64,000 nucleotides of DNA, taken from Jiella marina (GTDB lineage Bacteria > Pseudomonadota > Alphaproteobacteria > Rhizobiales > Rhizobiaceae). Where the stretch lies: NCBI RefSeq assembly GCF_024359545.1, contig NZ_JAKQZG010000001.1, positions 186,001 to 250,000 of the forward strand, given 5' to 3'. The notes under the pieces were generated by a model. It did not search any database and had not been told where the DNA came from. It was given only the letters and a program-made list of their open reading frames with translations. A program made the translations under genes and the position numbers. Shown piece after piece: positions 52,571 through 61,700 of the stretch. Every line of letters starts with the position of its first letter. Position 1 is the stretch's first letter.

Positions 52571-53430
52571 CACCAGCGCTCGCCATTGAGCGCGCGGCGC
52601 ATGGCGTCGGCGATCGCCAGCGCGTCGCGATTGGCCGGGACATTGTGGACGCGAATGATGTCGGCACCCCGCTCGCGCAGGAGCACGCTGGTCGCGGCGG
52701 AGGCGATGTCCGGCTCGGGATCCTCCCGGCCGATGGCACCGCGCACGAAACGCTTGCGCGACGTGCCGACAAGGAGCGGATAGTCGAATTCCAAGAGCTC
52801 CGGGAGACGCGCGAGCAGGATCAGGTTTTCCGGCCCGTCCTTCTCGAAGCCGAAACCGGGATCGAGGACGATGGCTTCGTCCTTGACTCCTGCCTCATGG
52901 GCGATCTCGAGAGAGCGCCGCAGGAACAGGAACTGGTCCTCGATCACATCGGCCAGCTTCTCGCGCTCGCGGCCCGTGTGCATCAGGCAGAGCCCTGCAT
53001 CCGTGTCGGCGGCAACCTTCGCGATCGCGGTGTCCTTCTGCGCGCCCCAAACGTCGTTGACGATATGGGCTCCGGCTTCGATCGCCATCCGCGCCGTTTC
53101 CGATCGATAGGTGTCGACGGAGATGATGCAGTCGGAGCGCCGGACGAGTTCCTCGATCACCGGCATGATCCGCCGCTGCTCCTCGGCCGCATCGACCGGG
53201 GTCGCGCCCGGACGGGTCGACTCGCCGCCGATATCGACGATCGCGGCCCCCTGCTCCACCATGCGCAGTGACTCGCTCACGGCCGCTTCGACAGACGCGT
53301 AGCGGCCACCGTCGGAAAAACTGTCCGGCGTTGCATTCAGAACGCCCATGATCGTCGCTGTCTCGCCAAGCGTCAGCGAGCGTCCATGGGCCAGTTTCCA
53401 GGTTCCGCCGCGCGGTGCGATAACGTCCAT
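52570..53430 (-). CDS. folP: Dihydropteroate synthase
   Basis: 286-residue TIM-barrel enzyme joining p-aminobenzoate to the pterin pyrophosphate; target of sulfonamides. Signatures are IMGVLNATPDSFSDGG, DIGGESTRPGA, LDPGFGFEKDG and VGTSRKRFV. Followed at once by folK; the folB gene that usually sits between them in related genomes is absent. Confidence 0.96.
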   Translation of the reverse strand: MDVIAPRGGTWKLAHGRSLTLGETATIMGVLNATPDSFSDGGRYASVEAAVSESLRMVEQGAAIVDIGGESTRPGATPVDAAEEQRRIMPVIEELVRRSDCIISVDTYRSETARMAIEAGAHIVNDVWGAQKDTAIAKVAADTDAGLCLMHTGREREKLADVIEDQFLFLRRSLEIAHEAGVKDEAIVLDPGFGFEKDGPENLILLARLPELLEFDYPLLVGTSRKRFVRGAIGREDPEPDIASAATSVLLRERGADIIRVHNVPANRDALAIADAMRRALNGERW

Positions 53431-53660
53431 CTCTCTCGCTGCCTCTTCCTGCTGCGAAGCGGTTGCCTTCTCACGTCTGCCGGTGCCCCGACCAAGACCG
53501 ATGAATCTGATTGGGCGACTGGCGCGATCGTCGAAGTTCGCAGCCAGCCCTCGGTAGCCCTCCGGAGATTATTGCGCAATCGTGTCCTAACAGCCGCTTG
53601 TTTCTGGATCGCGATACGATAGCGTGGCCGAAAGATGCGGATGCGGGGAAAGTGCCAGTC

Positions 53661-54278
53661 ATGAAGCTGACAACGGGATTGTGCGTATTGGGCGTGGCAC
53701 TTTCACTGGCGGGTGCGGCCGCAGTCGGTGCCGGAGCCGCCTCGATCACGGAGAAGACCACCTATTTCGCGGTCAAGGGATCGACCCTCGCCGAACTCGA
53801 CCAGGATCTGAACCGGCGCGGCCCGTTTCTCTCGGAGACTGGTGTGCGACATCCCGGCGCGACGGAGGTCACCTTCGATGGCAAGGTCAGCTACAAGCGG
53901 ACCTCCGAGGGATGCGAGGTCGATCAGACCAATCTCAGCCTCAATCTCGAGATCACCCTGCCCAAGTGGACCCCGCCCAAACGGGTTTCTCCCCAGACCC
54001 GCCTGATCTGGCAGACGCTCGAGGCCGATATCGTCCGGCATGAGAACCGGCATGCGGCGATCGCCAAGAACTGGCTGAAACGAACCGAAAGCGCGCTGCG
54101 CAACCTGCGTCCGGAGCGCACATGTCGCGAGATGGAAGCGATGGTCAATACGGTGACCGCCCGCTATCTCGCCGGACACGAGCGGGCTCAGGTCGAGTTC
54201 GACACGATCGAGGCGCGTGAGGTGAATTTCCGCCTTCGCCGGGCGCTCTATCGCGCGGTTCAGGAACAGGGTCGATAA
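53661..54278 (+). CDS. DUF922 secreted putative zinc peptidase
   Basis: 205-residue protein with a signal peptide (LCVLGVALSLAGAAAVGAGA). The DUF922 core follows: VKGSTLAELDQDLNRRGP, CEVDQTNLSLNLEITLPKW and a zinc-type motif HENRH in EADIVRHENRHAAIAKNW. Activity is predicted for the family but not shown. The ATG at 53661 was chosen at the signal peptide. Confidence 0.85.
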   Translation: MKLTTGLCVLGVALSLAGAAAVGAGAASITEKTTYFAVKGSTLAELDQDLNRRGPFLSETGVRHPGATEVTFDGKVSYKRTSEGCEVDQTNLSLNLEITLPKWTPPKRVSPQTRLIWQTLEADIVRHENRHAAIAKNWLKRTESALRNLRPERTCREMEAMVNTVTARYLAGHERAQVEFDTIEAREVNFRLRRALYRAVQEQGR

Positions 54279-54405
54279 CCCGCCCTGCGGCGTACCTTGA
54301 TCTCTTTGTCGGGGAATTGCCAAAGCGAGCCTCTGCGCAATCCTGGCAATGCTCGGTCTTCGAATTGTCCGGCCGCTGCTTCCTCGATCGGCCGAAAAAC
54401 CCCCT

Positions 54406-54726
54406 TCAGGCCTGTTCTTCCGGAACGTACAGCACAAGCCCGTCCAGTTCCGGCCTCACCTTGATCTGGCATGACAGACGGGAGTTGGGTTGCGGCTCGT
54501 AGGCAAAGTCGAGCATGTCTTCTTCCATCGGCTCCGGTTCGCCGACCGTCTCGCGCCAGGCCTCGTCCACATAGACATGGCAGGTCGCGCAGGCACAGGC
54601 TCCGCCGCATTCGGCCTCGATTCCCGGAACGTCGTTCTTGACGGCGTTCTCCATGGCAGTCGTGCCGTTCGGCGCGTCGATGTCGTAGCGCGCTCCGTCC
54701 GTGGTCTGGAAAATAATCTTGGTCAT
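54406..54726 (-). CDS. Adrenodoxin-type [2Fe-2S] ferredoxin
   Basis: 106-residue ferredoxin. Cluster cysteines are in [16 protein letters not shown] (C-x5-C-x2-C) with the fourth in SRLSCQIKV. The adrenodoxin-type spacing serves electron transfer to Fe-S biogenesis or P450 systems. The ATG at 54726 ([17 protein letters not shown]) is the family start. It converges with DUF922. Confidence 0.93.
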   Translation of the reverse strand: MTKIIFQTTDGARYDIDAPNGTTAMENAVKNDVPGIEAECGGACACATCHVYVDEAWRETVGEPEPMEEDMLDFAYEPQPNSRLSCQIKVRPELDGLVLYVPEEQA

Positions 54727-54924
54727 GCGGCAACGGCCCTGCACTGATTGCGGGAAGGCGGACGGCGCTCGCAGCACGATGCTCGTGCCCTTCGGCGCTC
54801 GTGTTTGGTCGATCTACGCGGGGGCGGATTTCGACGCTTCCCTGCCTGTTAGAAAGCGGATCACGTCAAAGTCAATGCGAACCGGTCCACAAAGCCGGGC
54901 CAGTACTCGTGCGCCGACGGTCTG

Positions 54925-55311
54925 TCAGGCAACCGCCAGTTCTCGCGCGAAACGCGCCGTATGCTTCATTTCTTCCGCCAGATCGGCCACGGCTTGCGGA
55001 TCAGCGGTTGCCGCCTCAAGTCGCTCGGCCGCATGGGCAACGCGGAAGGCGCCGACATTTCGCGCAGCTCCCTTCAGCGCATGGGCGAGCTGCCGCCTCT
55101 CCTCGGGCATTGCCGTGGAAAGGAGCGGGAGCACCCGGTCGATCTGCCGAACGAGAAGTCCAAGCACTTCCGATTCGAGGATGCGGTCGCCGGTGGTCTG
55201 GCGGGCCAGATGGACGAGGTCGATCGGCGAGTTTCGGGACGGGCATTCGATTGCAGGCCCTGTTTCGGCTTGCGCGTCGACACTTTGGAGATCCCCGCAA
55301 AGATCGGCCAT
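54925..55311 (-). CDS. Orphan HPt (histidine phosphotransfer) domain protein
   Basis: 128-residue single-domain HPt protein. The phospho-accepting His is in LAHALKGAARNVGAFRVA; the four-helix pattern surrounds it (RILESEVLGLLVRQIDRVL, HAAERLEAA). It would relay phosphate between a hybrid kinase and a response regulator, neither of which lies in the window. GGAG precedes the ATG at 55311; a GTG at 55320 is possible. It is divergent from the GPR-like gene. Confidence 0.85.
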   Translation of the reverse strand: MADLCGDLQSVDAQAETGPAIECPSRNSPIDLVHLARQTTGDRILESEVLGLLVRQIDRVLPLLSTAMPEERRQLAHALKGAARNVGAFRVAHAAERLEAATADPQAVADLAEEMKHTARFARELAVA

Positions 55312-55744
55312 GGCGTGCACTCCGGCTCAGTCCGCGGACAGCTCGTGATGCTCGTCCGAGGGACCCTTTGATCAGCGATCGTCTCGTCTTTGGGTTGGCA
55401 AAGGATTAACCCGTCGTCGGGATTTCGACGCTAATTCTCTCATGCGCTGCCACCGGCCGATCGCGCAAAGGCCTCTGCGGCAGGCCATGGCGCGAAAACG
55501 CCCGCAATTTTCTCGCCATCGTTAACCTTATGTTTAAACTTGTACGCATCCGGCGGCTTTACGGTTTCTTTCGCGGGGATGCGCCACTAACATTCACGAT
55601 GGAGACCGTGGGCCTTCGTCCGGATTTGGCTGACCTTGTGTCGGCCGGCTTCGGCCGAAGCCCGCTTCGTCGCACCAGCGCGGAAATCCGCAGGCGGCGA
55701 AGGCTGGAAAAGCCGGCAGTAACGAGTATCGAGGCGCGACGGCG
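55312..55744. other. 433-base gap upstream of the GPR-like gene
   Basis: No supported gene; the frame starting at 55530 overlaps the GPR gene in another frame and is a shadow. The AT-rich stretch 55516-55545 with CGTTAACCTTA (55522-55532) and GTTTAAAC (55534-55541) is the likely control region, and a TTAAC half-site lies at 55406-55410. Confidence 0.5.
55522..55532 (+). promoter_or_regulatory. CtrA-like half-site CGTTAACCTTA before the GPR-like gene
   Basis: Identical to the 11-mer at 2353-2363 upstream of the M23 peptidase. A TTTAA follows at 55535, giving TTAA-N8-TTAA, one base longer than the CtrA consensus. About 210 bases before the start codon. Confidence 0.35.
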
Positions 55745-58700
55745 ATGTCCAAGACGAAACCCTCCGATCAGCTTCCCGACGACGCAGTCAACGAGCTGGA
55801 AGAGGCGCTGGCCGATCTTCAGGTGGATGGCGCCTCTGACGGCGATGCGAGCGAGGCCACGGCGGAAGCGACCGGCCACCTCGAATCGAAAGAGTCCACC
55901 GAGAGCGCCGACGTCGTGCTCTCCATGGAGGATTTCGAAAGGCAGCTTCGCGAGACCGCCGGGCAGCTTCGTGACGAAGAAAGCGCGGCAGAAGTCTCTG
56001 CCGGCGAGATGCGACAGGATTTTTCCGACCGTCAGGCGGCTGAGGCCTCGAAGGAGTCCGAGCAGTACGGCATGGCGGAGGAATACACCTTGGGCCTGGC
56101 GGCCGCCGGCGGCGGCGGCGCGGCCTATTACGCAAGTGCGTCCAGTCCGACCGGCCCTGCCCCGGAAAACGCTTCCGGCGACAAGGGGGCTGCCGCCCCC
56201 GACAACATGGATCAGGAACAGCGCCGCGGTCCCACGTCGAGTTCGGAGCAGCAGCGCGCCTACAACCAGGCTCCGGCCAATGACGAGGAACGGCGGACCG
56301 CCGTCTGGGCAGAAGCCCTGCTCAACCGTCGCGCATCGCGCACGCCGCTCTGGATCGCGCTTGTCGTCTCAATCCTCTGGATCGCCGGTGTCGGCTATGC
56401 GGCAACCACGATGTACGGGACCAATCTCGAAACGCTGACGAACGGTCTCAACGATCCGCTGGGTCAGGGCGAACTGCTTCTCTTGGGTCTCGCCGCGCTC
56501 CTGCCGCCGCTGCTGTTTTTCGCCTTCGGTCTGATGATCCGGCGTTCGGCCGATCTGAGGCTGATGAGTCGCTCGCTGGCGGATGTCGCCCTTCGTCTGG
56601 CGGAGCCCGAAAGCATCGCGACCGAGCGCGTCATGAGCGTGGGTCAGGCTGTCCGCCGCGAAATCGCCGGTCTCGGCGAAGGCGTCGAGCGCGCCCTGTC
56701 GCGCACGGCCGAACTCGAAAACGTCGTGCGCAACGAGGTGAGCCAGCTCGAACGCGCTTATGCCGACAATGAGGTCAAGATCCGCACGCTGGTCCAGGAT
56801 CTCGGCGCCGAGCGCGAGGCGATGCTCTCCCATGCCGAGAGGCTGCGCTCCGCAGTCGTGGGGTCGCACCAGCGTCTGGTGGAAGACGTCGACATGACCT
56901 CGGACGACATTCTGCGCCGGATCGAGGAAGCCTCGCAGCGCTTCACCGCCCTTTTGGAGGAGCGCGGCGCGGCACTTGCCAGCGACTACCAGAACCGCAA
57001 CGAAGAGCTTTCGGCCCTGATCGAGGATCGCAGCAAGACGATGCGCGATCAGCTTTCGGAAGAAGGCAATGCCCTGCTCGACCGGCTCTCGGAAATGGCC
57101 GAGAACGCCGGTCAGCGTCTGATCACGATCGGCGATCAGGTCTCGCGTGATCTGGACGAGCGGTCCAACGGCATCAGCGAAGAACTCGGTACCCGCAGCA
57201 CGGCGATCGTGGGGCTTCTCGAAGAGCGTTCGCGGGACATCACGCAGCGAATCACCGGCGACAGCGAAGGCCTGATCGAGCGTATCACCACGAGCGCGGA
57301 CGATGCCGCCCGCCGGCTGAACGAGGCCGAAACGGCACTCGGCGCCACGGCGGAAGAGCGCAATCGCGTCCTCAGCGAGACCTTCGAGGCCCGCAGCCGC
57401 GAACTGATCGCCATGTTCGAGGAGAAGACGACCTCCTTCGGCAGCCAGGTCACGGATCTCAACGATCGGCTGGTGGCCGATCTCTCCTTCACCGGCGAGA
57501 ACGCCTGCAATCAGATCAGCACGCTGGGTGGCGAAGTCACCAGCCAGCTCGAAGAGCGGACCGCCCTCCTCGCAAGCGAGTTCGAGACGCGAAGCCGCAA
57601 CCTTCTCGCGGCCTTTGACGAAAAGAGCGCGGAAGTCACCAGCCAGGCCGGCCAGGCCAATGATCGCCTGCTCGCCGGCATCACTTCCGGCAGCGAGGCC
57701 GCCGTTCAGCGTCTGACCCAGGCCGCCGAGACCGTGACCCAGTCGTTCGAGGCCACGAGCGCGAACCTGTCCAGCGATTTCGAAACCCGCAGCCAGAGCC
57801 TTATCGCCGACATCGAGGCCAGCAGCCAGGCCCTGTCGAGCCGCGCGAACGAGGCCAACGAACGGCTCGTGAGCGGGTTCTCGTCCAATGGCGAAGCAAT
57901 CGTCGCGCGGATCTCGAGCGCTGGCGAGGATGCCGCCCGCACCCTGGAAAACCGGACGTCCGGCCTGCTCGAAGACTTCGAGACCCGCAGCCAGGGGCTT
58001 CTGACCTCCTTCGACGAGCGCGCCGCGGCCTTTGGTTCGGCCGTCCGCGAGATGAGCGAACACCTCGTCACAGACCTGTCCCTGAACACGGGAACGGCGG
58101 TCGCCCAGATCGTCGAGGCGGGCGAGACGATTGGACGGACTCTCGAAGAGCAGACGCTCACCCTGTCGAACAGCTTCGACACGCGCAGCCGCGGCCTGCT
58201 GTCGGACTTCGAGCAGAAGAGCACAGCCCTGACGAGCCAAGCAGAGGAGGCGAGCGACCGATTGATTGCGGGGCTCTCGCTCAGCGCCCAGTCGGCCGCG
58301 GACCAGATCGTCGGGGCGAGCCAGACCGTCGGCCAGACGCTGGAAAATCAGCTGGCAGCCCTTTCGAACGACTTCGATGGACGCAGCCAGGCCCTGCTTT
58401 CAAGCTTCGGCGAACGGACGGCTGCCTTCGGAGCCGCAGCACGCGAGATGAGCGAACAGCTCGTCGCCGACCTGTCGCTCAATAGCGGTACGGCGGTGAA
58501 CCAGATCGTGGAGGCCGGCCATACGATCGGCCGCACACTCGAAGAGCACACGCTCTCGCTCTCGAACGATTTCGACAATCGCAGCCGCGCCCTGTTGACG
58601 ACTTTCCAGGAGACGAGTTCGACGCTGGCGGACCAGGCGAACGAGATGAACGAACGCCTCGTAGCGGGTCTGTCCCTCAGCGCGGAATCCGCGGTCGGGC

Positions 58701-61700
58701 AGATCGTCGGCGCCGGCGATCGTGTCGGCCAGACGCTCGAAGAGCAGGCGTCACGGATCTCCCTCGACTTCGAGACCCAGACAGACGGTCTCGTCAACCG
58801 GATCGGCGAGCGCAGCAGTGCCCTCTCCGCGACGCTTGCCGAGCGTTCCGAAGCGTTGGTCGGACAGATCACGGTGCTGTCCGACGATACCACCCGCCGC
58901 TTCGACGAGACCAACGAGCGCCTTCTGTCGCGCTCGGGCGAGATCGCGGAGCATCTTGCAAATCTGGGCACCGAGGTCACCGGACGACTGATCGCTTCGG
59001 CGGACGCCGCGACGGGCCTCTTGCAGGCCAGAACCCAGACGCTGACCGAATACAGCGAGACCTTCCTTGCCGGACTGAGCGAAGCGCTCGACGACCGCAC
59101 GATGACCATGACGCTCCAGGGCGAGACATTCCTCGCCGGGCTCGAAGCCTTGTTCAACGAACGGCTGGAAGCGATCGAGCATCAGGGTACGGCCTTCCAG
59201 GAGGGCGTGGCCCAGAACATCGATGCGCGCCGCGAAAGGCTGGAAGCAAGCGCCGATCAGTTCCTCAAGACGGCCGAGACCGAGCTTGGCGAGCGCACGA
59301 CACGCATCGAGACCCTGCTGGCCGATTCCAATACCCGCACACTTGGCGGATTGGACGAGCGGATCGAGACGATCGAAAAGGCGCTCGGCGACCGGGGCCC
59401 GGCCCTGATCGAGGCGATTGAGAACCGCGCGAACGCGATCGAGGTCTCGACCGACCGGATTTCGACCGTCCTCGACGAACGTTCGCGCGAATTCGCCAAG
59501 GGTCTGGCCGAACGCACCCGGGAAATCGTCACGGCCTTCGAGAGCGGGAAGTCGGAAATCTCCGAACGCGCCGCCGATGCCGTCACCATGGCCAATGCGA
59601 CGCTGGAAGCACGCACCAACGAGCTTCGTGAACTCCTGTCACAGCGTTCCGATCAGCTCGACAACATGCTTGCCGAACGGTCCTCGAACCTGACCGACAC
59701 GCTGGACAATCGAATCCTCTCCTTTGACCTGTCCGCCGACAGTCGGATCGACTCGATCAATGAGCGGGCCGGCGAAGTCGGTGACAAGCTCGAAGGTGCC
59801 GCATCGCGGATCGAGACAATCCTGACGGAACGCCGCGACGAAATCGAGGTGGTTCTCGGCCGGATCGCGGACGGCTTCGACACGAGCTTCAGCGGACGCG
59901 TCCAGACCCTGGAGCAGAACTTCGCCGATTACGGCGCCCGGTTCGCCGAAGCGCTGGCCGAGGCCCAGAACCTCCTGACCAACGACATGGGCGAGCGTAC
60001 CGATGCGGTGGCCCGGCGAGTCGAGGAGATTCTAGCCGAGATCAATCAGGCGCTTGGGACGGTCGAAGGCGCGTTCGCCCGCGGCGTTGAAGAGCGCACG
60101 GCTGTGCTGGCCGCGCTTCTCGACGAGCGACGCGGAGAGATCGAGTCGCTCCTCGCCACATCCGAGCACAACATCACCGATGGCGTGGACCGCCGGATCG
60201 CGGCTCTCGCCAGCATCCTCTCCGAGGGCGAAGGCAGGATCACGAGCTCGCTCGAAAGCGAATCGGCACGTTTCATCAGCGGCCTGGACGAAAAAGCAAA
60301 CATTCTTCTCGAAGGTTTCGACCGCCGTTCGGAGTCCCTGAATGCCGGACTGGCCGATCGGATCAGCGCCAGCGAGCGCGTCCTGGGCGATGCACAGGAG
60401 ACGATGCTGTCCGGGCTCGATCGCCAGCATGTCGAACTGCGGGATCTGCTCGACAGCCGGACGAACGAATTGCAGCGCCTCTCGGAGGATATGCAGACGC
60501 GGATCGTCGGTGTGCTCGACGAGCGGATCGGCGGCCTGTCCGGCGGGTTCGATCAGATTGCCGAACAGGTGGCCGGAGACATCGGACAGCGCGTCGAAGC
60601 CCTGCGCAGCGCTCTGGAAGAGACCCGAGGCATGCTCGTTTCAACCATCGAAGGCGAGACGGGCCGCTTCCGCTCCGAGATCGACGAGCGCACCCGTGGC
60701 TTCGAGGATCAGCTTTCCGTCAGTGCTGGCGCGCAACTCGTGGCGATCGAGAGCGCGCTGGGCATGGTCGTCGAAGGTCTGGACGAGCGCGTGTCGCGCC
60801 TGAAAGACGTGGCGGATGGAGCCCGCTCGGAGATCGAGACGGAAATCGACCGCCAGATGGAAGCCTTCCGCGAAACGCTCGAAGCCGGACGCAACGGGGT
60901 TTCTGGCGAGTTGCAGGAAAGCGGCGAGACCATCAACGCCGTTCTCGATACGCGTCTTGCCGAGCTTCGCCAGACGGCGGAATCGGTCGAGACCGGGATT
61001 CGCGAGGCGTTGGAAAGCCGTTTCGGCAACCTCGAAGGCCTCTTCGAAGGTGGTCGCAATCAGTTGTCCAGCGTCCTCGACCAGCGCATCGAGATGATCT
61101 CTGGCGACATTGCCACGCGGGTCCAGGAGGTGGGCGAGAACCTAGACGCCCGCACCGCCGCCCTTCGCGCGATCATCGAGGAAGCGCAAAGCACTCTGGT
61201 GGGAGGCCTTGGCGAGCGCCTGTCGGCTATCCAGCAGATCGTCGACGGCTCCGAAGGCACGCTGCTGGCTTCGCTCGACGCGCGCCGCGACGAGTTCGGC
61301 CGTCAGATCGACAGCGGTCGCCAGGCGATCGCGACGACGCTCGAGGAGCGGGTCTCCGCCCTGTCGGATGCTCTCTTCGAAGCGGACCTGAAACTCGCGA
61401 CCGCCTTCGACGAGCGTCGCGACAGCCTGGCCTCGCTGATCGACGGGGCCGTCAGCTCCGCGGCGGCGACGCTGGAGGACCGCGTCGACGACGTGCGCCG
61501 CACGATCGAGCAATCGGTCGGCGACGTGTCGCAGACGCTCGAATCCCGGCGCGAGGACTTCGTCTCGGCGCTCGAAGGCGGATCGTCGAGCCTGGTCGGC
61601 GCCATCGATCAGCGGACCGAAGCGATCGCCAGCGCGCTGGATCGCGGTCTCGGCAATGTCGAACGGACGTTGAACGCGCGCACCGCGACGGTCGCCGAGA

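Noticed and set aside
55530-56438. 302-codon frame preceding and overlapping the GPR-like gene
   Set aside because: Its Arg/Pro-rich product is a frame-shifted reading of the acidic N-terminus of the GPR-like protein.
56369-58240. 623-codon open frame on the minus strand inside the GPR-like gene
   Set aside because: It is antisense to the repetitive coding sequence, its own repeats mirror the 198-base units, and codon use follows the plus-strand frame. The same applies to minus frames at 61142-62398, 62359-63990 and 62618-64000.
57287-58870. Tandem 198-base repeats as a CRISPR or satellite array
   Set aside because: Units are diverged, in frame, contain no spacers, and encode continuous helical protein.
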